Shown here one piece after another: positions 15,368-21,905 of a DNA stretch of 21,905 bases. Origin of the DNA: Lachnospiraceae bacterium UBA3638 (GTDB taxonomy: Bacteria; Bacillota; Clostridia; Lachnospirales; Lachnospiraceae); NCBI GenBank assembly GCA_002373595.1, contig DFKT01000064.1, positions 1-21,905 on the forward strand. The letters run 5' to 3'. Both the position numbers and the translations under genes were made by a program. The notes under the pieces are model-generated. The model did no database searches and had not been told where the DNA came from. It saw only the letters and a program-made list of their open reading frames with translations. How positions within the stretch are numbered: position 1 is the first letter of the stretch; the number at the start of each line of letters is the position of its first letter.

Positions 15368-16573
15368 CTACATCCTTACGAATTTTCTGAGCTTGGGGAT
15401 ATTGTCGGATAAAACAGCAATACAGGTGTCGATATCTTCCTCAGTTGTACCCGTTGAGAAAGAAAACCTCACCGTAGAGCCCGCCAGATCCTCGGACATT
15501 CCTATAGCCTGCATAGTGGAGGACATGGACCTCTTGTGTGATGAACATGCACTTCCAGCGGATATGTATATTCCGGCATCTTCGAGGGTATGAAGGAGCA
15601 CCTCACTCCTTACTCCCTTAAACGATGTGCTCACGATATGGGGTGCTGCTATGTATGTGCCGTTTTCATCGGTATTTGATATGGGACCGTTTACCCTTAC
15701 ATCTCCGATCTCGGACAGCCCCTTGATAAAGTGCTCCCTCAGGGCATACATCCTCTCCGTATCCTCTTTAAGCGTGGAATACAGCATCTCGGATGCAAGT
15801 GCCATTCCTGCGATACCGGGGACATTGAGCGTGCCGGATCTAAGTCCGCCCTGCTGCCCTCCGCCGTATGATACAGGCTTTAATCGTACGCCGTCTGCGA
15901 CATATAAGAATCCGATACCTTTAGGTCCGTGGAGCTTATGTCCGCTGACGGAGAGCATGTCTATGTGCATCTTCACCGGATTGATATCTGCTTTGCCGTA
16001 ACCCTGCACCGCATCTACATGGAAGAGAGTATCCTGACCTATCCTCTTTATCAGCTCGCCCGCTTCCGCTATCGGCTGAAGGGATCCTATCTCATTATTT
16101 GTATGCATGACAGATACAAGTATGGTCTCAGGAGTTATGGCAGCTTCAAGGTCTGCGAGTCTGATCCTTCCCCTCTCGTCACATCCTAAGTATGTAACGG
16201 TAAAGCCACGCTCCTCCAGTTCTTTCATAGAGTTAAGTACAGCCGGGTGCTCGAGGCGGGTCGTGATGATATGCATACCTTTACGCTTCATGCTCTCTGC
16301 AGCGCCTATGATCGCGAGGTTGTCAGACTCCGTTCCGCCCGATGTAAAGATGATACGCTTCGCCAGATCTCCGCTGCTTCCTTTGATATGCAGAGTCTTG
16401 GCGATCTTTTCAGTCGCTTCCTTTACATAGCCTTCCGCATTCACTCCGGCCATATGCATACTCGAAGGATTGCCGTAATCCTCCGTCATTATCTTCATTA
16501 CCAGCTGCGCGACCTCGGGAAATACTTTAGTCGTTGCACTGTTGTCCAAATAGATCTCTTTCTTTTCGTTCAT
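15368..16573 (-). CDS. Cysteine desulfurase (NifS/IscS family), partner of ThiI
   Basis: A PLP enzyme that removes sulfur from cysteine and carries it as a persulfide. Visible: YLDNSATTKVFPEV (8-21), HTNNEIGSLQPI (157-168), His109 (RLEHPAV), Asp187 (FHVDAVQGYGK), the PLP lysine Lys213 in SVSGHKLHGPKGIGFLY, the arginine region GGGQQGGLRSGTLNV, and the active-site cysteine Cys343 in SAGSACSSHKR. The 401-residue length is typical. The gene immediately precedes thiI, matching the nifZ-thiI pair of Bacillus, so the main acceptor is probably ThiI rather than a scaffold such as IscU. It starts 27 bases after the GtrII-like gene; AAGGAA precedes the ATG. Confidence 0.93.
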   Translation of the reverse strand: MNEKKEIYLDNSATTKVFPEVAQLVMKIMTEDYGNPSSMHMAGVNAEGYVKEATEKIAKTLHIKGSSGDLAKRIIFTSGGTESDNLAIIGAAESMKRKGMHIITTRLEHPAVLNSMKELEERGFTVTYLGCDERGRIRLADLEAAITPETILVSVMHTNNEIGSLQPIAEAGELIKRIGQDTLFHVDAVQGYGKADINPVKMHIDMLSVSGHKLHGPKGIGFLYVADGVRLKPVSYGGGQQGGLRSGTLNVPGIAGMALASEMLYSTLKEDTERMYALREHFIKGLSEIGDVRVNGPISNTDENGTYIAAPHIVSTSFKGVRSEVLLHTLEDAGIYISAGSACSSHKRSMSSTMQAIGMSEDLAGSTVRFSFSTGTTEEDIDTCIAVLSDNIPKLRKFVRM

Positions 16574-16600
16574 GATTTCCTTGCCTTTTGATTTCCTTTA

Positions 16601-18139
16601 TTATCTTCCCAGATTGATAATTGTATAGTCTCCCATATATGCCATAAATCCTTTATCCGGATATGCCGGCATACTTTCGGATATCGTAAGTGCTTCCATC
16701 CTGTGCTCTGCATTTTCGTCAAGTGTAAGCACTACTCCTGTGCTGCATTCGATATATCTGATCGCAGACTGCGCCGCACTGTACGGATTTCCTTCATTAT
16801 ACACCCACTCATAGAAACTAAGGCCATATACATCATACTTCTCAAGCAGGATCGAATTGTCCTCAAACTCTTCTCTTCCGATAAATATGACCGGTTTATC
16901 GCATGCAGCAAGCGCAGTCAGATTATTTACGATCTCATCAGTGATGCGTGCGTCCTTCGCATCGCGCATATGATTTGTATATACCAGTCTCGTGCAAAGC
17001 AGGATCTGTATTACGATCCATGCTGTGCATACGACGGATATCAGCTTCTTCCTCTCGGGGAGCTTCCCGATCGCATATACCGCCAGATACGCACTTACGA
17101 TCTGCAGAGCATACTGCATCCTCCTTACCGGTCTGTCTCCGAGGAGAGCAGTCATAAACAGAGGCGCAGCCAGGAGGAGGATAATGCATATCAGTCTGAT
17201 ACCGTCAGGCTTGTATCTGTCTCCTTTTGCCTTTGCTGATCTGTATTCATTGACCGCGATCAATATCATCATTGCCACATCAAATATATAGAGTGATGCA
17301 TTTCCCGATCCGTAACACAGCATGATCTTGCCGAACTCGATAATGATATTGGATATGCACTTACCTGCGGGATATACTCCCCACTTTATCATCTCATCAG
17401 TGCGAAGGACTCCGGTGGATGCGCTCCGCTTGATAATGAGATATATGAACATCGTGATCACGAAGTTGATAATGAGGACAAATATCTTCCTGCGTGAGAT
17501 ACGCCGTGATTTCTCTTTGCCGCACTCAGAGAGATCTCTCTCATACCCGGTGAGAGTAACGATCCCAAGGATCACAATATAATACACGATAAGAGCCTGA
17601 TATATGAATATGCAAAATACCACAGCCAGATTGATAAATCCTATGATCCCGGCACCTGTCACAGATGCTTTGGCAGGTGCGCTGCCGTATCTGCGAGTGA
17701 GCACATGATCAAAGATAAGCGCACAGAGTGTGAGTATCAGGATACCGGCTCCGATCTCAGCGATCTGATGATTAAAGTAGAGCGTATATGCCCATACCGG
17801 GGATGTCCCGATAAGCAGACCAAACAGGAGCAGATCGCGTTTGGCGCATTTGATATAACATCCTACAAGGATGATCGATATTTCGAAAAAGACAATAAAA
17901 AGGACAGCCGACAGAACAGGTCTGTAACTCTCCAGTCCAAAGATCCTCTTCAGAAAGAGCAGAGAATATCTGCCGCTTACTTTGATGGTCTCCATCGCTC
18001 TCTCGGGATGAGTCATCATTTCATCGCAGTCGAAATTGATGCATCCCGTTATCGCAAGAGGAAGGAGAGTCGCTGCCGTGATAATGACAAAAAGCAGCAA
18101 CTCTCCGATATTCTCTTTAAAGCATTTCTTTATATTCAT
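16601..18139 (-). CDS. GtrII-type membrane glycosyltransferase family protein
   Basis: A polytopic membrane protein of 512 residues with roughly ten hydrophobic segments (first at about 12-31, then 77-95, 103-121, 130-145, 163-195, 218-236, 316-334, 343-357 and 368-384), then a soluble C-terminal region of about 125 residues. The first loop, INFDCDEMMTHPERAMETIKVSGRYSLLFL (split here at 35-54 and 55-64), has the acidic pair and Gly-Arg typical of the GtrII glucosyltransferase family, which uses lipid-linked sugar to modify surface glycans. I chose ATG 18139, which overlaps the GH31 stop by four bases (ATGA); a TTG six codons earlier is less likely. Family assignment is by pattern only; an unassigned polytopic membrane protein is the fallback. 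Confidence 0.6.
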   Translation of the reverse strand: MNIKKCFKENIGELLLFVIITAATLLPLAITGCINFDCDEMMTHPERAMETIKVSGRYSLLFLKRIFGLESYRPVLSAVLFIVFFEISIILVGCYIKCAKRDLLLFGLLIGTSPVWAYTLYFNHQIAEIGAGILILTLCALIFDHVLTRRYGSAPAKASVTGAGIIGFINLAVVFCIFIYQALIVYYIVILGIVTLTGYERDLSECGKEKSRRISRRKIFVLIINFVITMFIYLIIKRSASTGVLRTDEMIKWGVYPAGKCISNIIIEFGKIMLCYGSGNASLYIFDVAMMILIAVNEYRSAKAKGDRYKPDGIRLICIILLLAAPLFMTALLGDRPVRRMQYALQIVSAYLAVYAIGKLPERKKLISVVCTAWIVIQILLCTRLVYTNHMRDAKDARITDEIVNNLTALAACDKPVIFIGREEFEDNSILLEKYDVYGLSFYEWVYNEGNPYSAAQSAIRYIECSTGVVLTLDENAEHRMEALTISESMPAYPDKGFMAYMGDYTIINLGR

Positions 18140-20415
18140 AATACCGCGTCGTCGCAATTGATCAGTCTGACCGTATACGGCTTCTTGGTATCGACCTTAG
18201 CCTCAACTTTACTTCCCTTCCTGGTAAAGGATGCTTTGAGGTCGATATTATTATTCATATCATAGATCACTGTCTCGGCCGTCTGTCCGTCAGCGAGAGC
18301 ATATACTCTTAGTTCAACTCCGTCAGCGTAATCATAATCAGGACCGTCCTCCTTAGCGCCGTAAGCTATGATACTTCCGGGTCTTACCATAAGAGGGATA
18401 TCGCAGTATCCGATCGTTTCCTTATACCACTTTCCGCCCTCATATACTTCCTCGGTAAAGAAGTCAATCCACTTTCCTTCGGGCAAATAGTACTCAGCTC
18501 TTGATTCATCATTGAAGACAGGAGCAACGAGGAGACTGTCTCCGAACATATACTGCTTATCGAGATATGTCACATTCCTGTCACCGTTAAACTCAAGTAT
18601 CATCGCACGCATAGTCGGGATACCTGTCTTCGATGTTTCTACCGCAGTCTTGTAGATATAAGGCATCAGACGGGCTTTAAGTCTCGTAAAGAATCTGACA
18701 ACATCGACTGCTTCCTCATCATAGAGCCAGGGCACTCTGTACGATGACGATCCGTGAAGTCTCGAGTGGGATGAGAGAAGTCCGAATCCGACCCATCTCT
18801 TATATACATCGGCCGTGGATGTATTCTCAAATCCTCCGATATCATGTGCCCAATATCCGAAGCCCGACATCTGCAGCGAGAGTCCTCCGCGGATACTCTC
18901 CTCCATCGATTCGTAATCCGACCAGCAGTCACCGCCCCAGTGCACGGGGAACTTCTGTCCGCCTGCAGTAGCGGATCTGGCGAAGAGTATACCCTGACCC
19001 TTGCCCCTCTTTTCCTCGAGGATATCGTGTACACATTTATTATAGAGATATGTATAGTAATTGTGCATGCGCTTCGGATCGGAGCCGTCGAAATACTCCA
19101 CATCTTCCACAGGGATACGCTCACCGAAGTCTGTCTTAAGTGCATCCACTCCCATATCTATAAGCTTAGCCAGGAAGCTCTGATACCATTTGCATGCATC
19201 GGGATTCGTAAAGTCTACGAGTGCCATACCGGGCTGCCACATATCCCACTGCCATACATCGCCGTTCTTACGCTTTACGAAATATCCCTTCTCCACACCT
19301 TCATCAAAGATATCATTGCCCTGCGCAATATAAGGGTTGATCCATACACAGATATTCACGCCCTTTGCTTTGATGCGCTTTATCATTCCTTCGGGATCGG
19401 GGAAGATCTTCTCATCCCAGACAAAATCCGTCCAGTGATAATCTCTCATCCAGCAACAGTCAAAGTGGAATGTACGGAGAGGTATACCCCTCTCAAACAT
19501 TCCGTCGATGAAACTCATGACAGTCTCTTCATTGTAATTGGTCGTAAAGGAAGTAGAGAGCCAGAGTCCGAATGTCCACGGTGCAGGAAGTGAAGGCTTG
19601 CCGGTAAGATCCGTATATCTCGCAAGGACCTGCTTCATGTCATCTCCGGCGATCACATAATAGTCAAGATATCCTCCCTCGACTGCGAATTCACATTTTA
19701 CCACACTGTCCGATGCGATCTCGAAATCAAAAGGTTCCGGATGATTTACGAAGACGCCGTAATTCTTGTCAGAGATATAGAAAGGAATATTCTTATATGC
19801 CTGATCTGAGGAAGTACCTCCATCCTTATGCTCGATCCTCACGGTCTGACCGTTCTTAACGATGGATGAGAATCTCTCACCCATTCCGTAGATATGCTCA
19901 TCGACTGTGATCGAGAGGTTCTGTCTCATATATGTATTGGCAGTATCTCCTGCGTGATCGTAAGCATGTCCCTTATAATCTTCCTTGATACATGCGAGGT
20001 CACGACCGGCAGATTTGGTAAATACTTTCCAGCCGTCAGCAGTCTTTCTCGAGAACACAAGAGTGAACTGCTTTTTATTTATCTCAAGCTTGATATCACC
20101 GCTTATGAGAGTGATCTGTGAGTCAGTATCACTTACTTCCATCGGAAGCTCATCGGTAAGTTCCAGCTCAAACTCAGGGAGTTTCTTCTTCGCTCCGGTA
20201 TGATGCCAGGTCTGAACTCTGATGATCCCTGCAACGGGTGATGATATCCTGATCGTCAGATTGACTCCGCCGAGAGTATCACCTTTGCCGTTAATATGGA
20301 TCGTAGGCACGGTAAGAAGGATCGCATTTCCGTCCTTCTTGGCAAAATACACTTCAGTAGCAGGAAAGCATGTATAGCCCTCCGCAAATATCCAGCATCC
20401 GTTTTCAAATTTCAT
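18136..20415 (-). CDS. yicI: Glycoside hydrolase family 31, YicI-type alpha-xylosidase/alpha-glucosidase
   Basis: A retaining alpha-glycosidase, 759 residues, close in pattern to E. coli YicI (772), which removes alpha-1,6 xylose from xyloglucan fragments such as isoprimeverose. An N-terminal beta-sandwich (about 1-270) carries YGMGERFSS near 176-184. The catalytic barrel starts at FGLWLSTSFTTNY (282-294). The nucleophile is Asp429 (ALKTDFGERIP) and the acid/base is Asp496 (VHWGGDCWSD); CVWINPYIAQ, LFARSATAGGQ and GFGYWAHDIGGFE match YicI closely. The +/-1 subsite motif is HFDCCW (317-322), where YicI has HFDCFW. No signal peptide, so it is cytoplasmic and needs imported oligosaccharide. The ATG follows GGAGG at normal spacing and sits next to an inverted repeat that may be an operator. 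It overlaps the GtrII-like gene. Confidence 0.9.
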   Translation of the reverse strand: MKFENGCWIFAEGYTCFPATEVYFAKKDGNAILLTVPTIHINGKGDTLGGVNLTIRISSPVAGIIRVQTWHHTGAKKKLPEFELELTDELPMEVSDTDSQITLISGDIKLEINKKQFTLVFSRKTADGWKVFTKSAGRDLACIKEDYKGHAYDHAGDTANTYMRQNLSITVDEHIYGMGERFSSIVKNGQTVRIEHKDGGTSSDQAYKNIPFYISDKNYGVFVNHPEPFDFEIASDSVVKCEFAVEGGYLDYYVIAGDDMKQVLARYTDLTGKPSLPAPWTFGLWLSTSFTTNYNEETVMSFIDGMFERGIPLRTFHFDCCWMRDYHWTDFVWDEKIFPDPEGMIKRIKAKGVNICVWINPYIAQGNDIFDEGVEKGYFVKRKNGDVWQWDMWQPGMALVDFTNPDACKWYQSFLAKLIDMGVDALKTDFGERIPVEDVEYFDGSDPKRMHNYYTYLYNKCVHDILEEKRGKGQGILFARSATAGGQKFPVHWGGDCWSDYESMEESIRGGLSLQMSGFGYWAHDIGGFENTSTADVYKRWVGFGLLSSHSRLHGSSSYRVPWLYDEEAVDVVRFFTRLKARLMPYIYKTAVETSKTGIPTMRAMILEFNGDRNVTYLDKQYMFGDSLLVAPVFNDESRAEYYLPEGKWIDFFTEEVYEGGKWYKETIGYCDIPLMVRPGSIIAYGAKEDGPDYDYADGVELRVYALADGQTAETVIYDMNNNIDLKASFTRKGSKVEAKVDTKKPYTVRLINCDDAVL

Positions 20416-20441
20416 ATACTGAACCCTCCATAGTTCAGTAT
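20416..20441 (-). promoter_or_regulatory. 9-bp inverted repeat over the -10 box and ribosome binding site of the GH31 gene
   Basis: Perfect inverted repeat ATACTGAAC (20416-20424) and GTTCAGTAT (20433-20441) with an 8-base spacer that contains the GGAGG ribosome binding site. The far arm overlaps the TATAAT box, and the near arm ends directly against the ATG. A third half-site TTCAGT lies at 20460-20465. Transcription would start inside the repeat, so a DNA operator is more likely than an RNA hairpin. The regulator is unknown. Confidence 0.6.
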
Positions 20442-20448
20442 TATATCA
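20440..20448 (-). promoter_or_regulatory. Extended -10 promoter of the GH31 operon
   Basis: Minus-strand TGATATAAT (20448-20440): a perfect TATAAT with an upstream TG as in extended -10 promoters. No good -35 box lies 16-18 bases before it. Predicted transcription start near 20433, leaving a leader of under 20 bases. Confidence 0.65.
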
Positions 20449-20530
20449 GAATTCCACCTTTCAGTGTTTAAGAGTTTTGTCGAACTGTACGAGGACTCTG
20501 CATGGTCTCCCGGTAGACGACATTATTTAG

Positions 20531-20561
20531 CAAAAAAGAACGCCTCCAAAAGGCGTTCTTT
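20531..20561 (-). terminator. Rho-independent terminator of the tetR gene
   Basis: On the minus strand an 11-bp stem (20561-20551 pairing with 20545-20535), five-base loop and a run of T (complement of A20532-A20537). It begins about 10 bases after the tetR stop and separates that gene from the GH31 promoter. Confidence 0.9.
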
Positions 20562-20571
20562 AAAGATCTGT

Positions 20572-21171
20572 TTATTCTCTTATCAAAAATCTGTCTATAA
20601 AAACATCTATATGTGTCTCTATTGTTTTAAAAGCTTCATCCTTTTTCTCAGGATGTCTGTCCATCAGCTGGATCATGATAGTGATCGGTGATATGAATTC
20701 CAGTGCTATGATTTCTGCATCACCGGCAACCATCTGTCCGCGTTCCATCATCCTCTTAAAAACCGGTACATACGTGTTCTGAATATATGTAAGCTGATGC
20801 ATAGTGGCCAGATCGGCGAACATGCTGTTTCTGTATTGTTCCATGGTGACGAGCTTTCGCATCTTTATCGCCGTATCATTGTCGGTAGTAAAGTGTAATG
20901 TCTTTAAAACATATTCCTTGAGTTCCGCTCCGGAATTGATCCTTTCCGGCAGATCCTTAGTCATCTCCATTCCGCGGATATACTCAGCGTCCGCCTGATC
21001 GATCACCGCTTTCAGGAGGTCCTCTTTACTCTTGAAATACTTATATATAGTCGGTCCCTTTATCCCGATGGATTCCGCGATCTCATCAACCCCGGTGCCA
21101 TCATATCCTTTTGTGGAAAACAGATCTCTGGCCGCTCTGATCAAAGGCTCTTTAGCATTTGTCCTGGGCAT
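20572..21171 (-). CDS. TetR/AcrR family transcriptional regulator
   Basis: A 199-residue repressor-type regulator. The N-terminal DNA-binding domain is clear: PLIRAARDLFSTKGYDGTGV (9-28), VDEIAESIGIKGPTIYKYFK (28-47) with the helix-turn-helix, then SKEDLLKAV. The C-terminal ligand/dimer domain is variable and does not reveal the ligand. I chose the ATG at 21171, preceded by AAGGAAGGA, because the family begins at this point; an upstream in-frame ATG at 21198 lies inside the likely leader. A perfect promoter and a palindrome over its start site indicate self-repression. Candidate targets are itself, the divergent PF06541 gene, or genes elsewhere. The adjacent GH31 operon has a different repeat, so control of it is not implied. 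Confidence 0.92.
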   Translation of the reverse strand: MPRTNAKEPLIRAARDLFSTKGYDGTGVDEIAESIGIKGPTIYKYFKSKEDLLKAVIDQADAEYIRGMEMTKDLPERINSGAELKEYVLKTLHFTTDNDTAIKMRKLVTMEQYRNSMFADLATMHQLTYIQNTYVPVFKRMMERGQMVAGDAEIIALEFISPITIMIQLMDRHPEKKDEAFKTIETHIDVFIDRFLIRE

Positions 21172-21202
21172 ATAATCCTTCCTTTCTTTGCAGGGCACCG
21201 TC

Positions 21203-21216
21203 CTAACGCTCGTTAG
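21203..21216 (-). promoter_or_regulatory. Palindromic operator, probable TetR-family binding site
   Basis: CTAACGCTCGTTAG is a 6+2+6 perfect palindrome. It lies 2 bases downstream of the tetR -10 box, over the predicted transcription start. The core TAACG..CGTTA resembles operators bound by many TetR-family repressors. Autoregulation is the natural reading. Confidence 0.7.
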
Positions 21217-21218
21217 AA

Positions 21219-21247
21219 ATTATATTCTACCGCACTTTTCCTGTCAA
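21219..21247 (-). promoter_or_regulatory. Consensus sigma-A promoter of tetR
   Basis: Minus-strand TTGACA (21247-21242), exactly 17 bases, then TATAAT (21224-21219): a perfect match to the vegetative consensus. Such strength on a repressor gene fits tight self-repression through the adjacent palindrome. Confidence 0.92.
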
Positions 21248-21254
21248 ATAACTG

Positions 21255-21277
21255 ATCATAAAAGAACCATTTATGAT
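21255..21277 (+). promoter_or_regulatory. 8-bp inverted repeat upstream of the PF06541 gene
   Basis: ATCATAAA (21255-21262) and TTTATGAT (21270-21277) form a perfect inverted repeat with a 7-base spacer. The right arm contains TATGAT, a possible -10 box for the plus-strand gene, but no good -35 box is seen. It could be an operator for a second regulator or a short hairpin before the ribosome binding site. Confidence 0.45.
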
Positions 21278-21301
21278 AAACTGAATTTCGGGAGGAATGA
21301 T

Positions 21302-21835
21302 ATGAAAAATAAGTTTAATCTGTTCCGCGACATGATGGAATGGTTTCTTGCATATTGCTTTTTCGGATGGGTATATGAATCCGTCTGGTGCTGCATGATA
21401 TATCACAGAAGAGGATTCATCAACAGAGGATTCCTGTTTGGACCCTGGCTTCCGATCTACGGTATCGGATTCTTCATAATACTCGGGATATTCAAATTGC
21501 TTAAGGTTAAGAAACACATCCCTGTATTTATAGTCGGAACGATAGTCGCAGTCCTCGCCGAACTCATAGCCAGCTATATCATCGATATGGCAGGCGGAGA
21601 ACCGATGTGGGACTATACGGGATACTTTATGAATTTCGACGGAAGGATCGCACTTGTCCCCGGACTGATGTTTGGTCTGCTGATCTGGGTAGCGATCTGT
21701 CTGATACAGCCATTACTGATAAAGCTGCAAACCCGCTTTAGGGACAGCAAAGTTCACATGATCGGTTTTGTCATAATAGCGTCGCTTTTCTTTATCGATC
21801 TGATAGCCAGGATATGGCTTGGAAGTAATATTTAA
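21302..21835 (+). CDS. PF06541 family membrane protein (annotated as putative ABC transporter permease)
   Basis: A 177-residue integral membrane protein. Family hallmarks: WFLAYCFFGWVYESVW (14-29), RGFLFGPWLPIYGIG (42-56), MWDYTGYFMNFDGRI (102-116), and hydrophobic segments at about 13-33, 52-68, 74-96, 120-140 and 153-173. Databases name the family a putative type IV ABC transporter, but no ATPase partner is adjacent and the function is unproven. I chose the ATG at 21302, with GGGAGGA (21290-21296) just upstream; an earlier in-frame start at 21188 would run through the tetR promoter and operator and adds no conserved sequence. It is divergent from tetR, so joint control is plausible. Confidence 0.85.
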   Translation: MKNKFNLFRDMMEWFLAYCFFGWVYESVWCCMIYHRRGFINRGFLFGPWLPIYGIGFFIILGIFKLLKVKKHIPVFIVGTIVAVLAELIASYIIDMAGGEPMWDYTGYFMNFDGRIALVPGLMFGLLIWVAICLIQPLLIKLQTRFRDSKVHMIGFVIIASLFFIDLIARIWLGSNI

Positions 21836-21865
21836 TTCTCGATGAGGTTATCCTCCGTATTTAGC

Positions 21866-21905
21866 TCAATACTCTACTTTCACAGTGTCGAGATCATAGA
21901 TCTCC
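21866..21905 (-). CDS. Possible C-terminal end of a gene beyond the window
   Basis: Reading inward from the right edge on the minus strand gives 12 codons, EIYDLDTVKVEY, then TGA. The alternating hydrophobic pattern looks like a final beta-strand of a real protein, and the gap to the preceding gene is short. Too little is present to name a family, and it may be a chance open frame. Confidence 0.35.
   Translation of the reverse strand, partial: EIYDLDTVKVEY

Noticed and set aside
18844..19593. Plus-strand 249-codon open frame opposite the GH31 gene
   Set aside because: It is antisense to highly conserved catalytic-domain sequence; no family resemblance and no supporting signals.
21188..21301. 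Longer PF06541 start at 21188
   Set aside because: The extension crosses the tetR operator and promoter and has no conserved sequence; the ATG at 21302 has GGGAGGA upstream.
1..21905. CRISPR array, mobile element or prophage
   Set aside because: No regularly spaced repeats, transposase, integrase or phage genes were seen; the content and codon style are uniform and chromosomal.

Overview
The window reads as chromosomal DNA from an anaerobic Gram-positive bacterium of the Clostridia, most like Lachnospiraceae. The grounds are an ireB-ruvX-DUF1292-RNase J-ylbF block, type III glutamine synthetase, a four-subunit pyruvate:ferredoxin oxidoreductase, an HPr-like protein, a PF06541 membrane protein and strong AGGAGG-type ribosome binding sites. 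The assignment rests on gene content and family knowledge, not a database search. I saw no tRNA, rRNA, transposase, phage gene, integrase or CRISPR array. No gene-free stretch exceeds about 160 bases.

Layout. Nearly everything is on the minus strand. (1) 1-362: the N-terminus of type III glutamine synthetase, cut by the window edge. (2) 8267 down to 462: a nine-gene minus-strand operon behind one sigma-A-like promoter (8316-8344): ireB, ruvX, DUF1292 (yrzB), RNase J, ylbF, a short MltG-like membrane protein with no catalytic domain, trmR, trhP and an LtaS-like phosphoglycerol transferase. The order resembles the Bacillus yrzL-yrrK-yrzB / yrrL-yrrM-yrrN-yrrO region, with rnj and ylbF inserted and an envelope polymerase at the end. 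(3) 8347-9714: mtaB, a tRNA methylthiotransferase. (4) 9757-10126, plus strand: a self-contained unit of consensus promoter, purine-repeat leader, HPr-like protein without the catalytic histidine, and a strong terminator.

(5) 20415 down to 10128: nine tightly packed minus-strand genes with no clear internal terminator. They are a YicI-type GH31 alpha-xylosidase/glucosidase, a GtrII-type membrane glycosyltransferase (4-base overlap), a cysteine desulfurase with ThiI (sulfur relay for s4U in tRNA), porC-porD-porA-porB, and a degenerate CbiE-CbiT (CobL-like) protein. (6) 21171 down to 20572: a TetR regulator with a perfect TTGACA-N17-TATAAT promoter, a palindromic operator over the start site and its own terminator. 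(7) 21302-21835, plus strand: a PF06541 membrane protein divergent from tetR. A probable C-terminal end of another minus-strand gene sits at the right edge.

Themes. Three tRNA-modification systems lie here: U34 hydroxylation/methylation (TrhP/TrmR), ms2t6A37 (MtaB) and s4U8 (cysteine desulfurase/ThiI). Three proteins look like pseudo-enzymes or stripped-down regulators: the HPr-like protein, the MltG-like protein and the CobL-like protein. They are the best candidates for undescribed biology, followed by the 9-bp inverted repeat that spans the -10 box and ribosome binding site of the GH31 gene. The rest is ordinary core genome.
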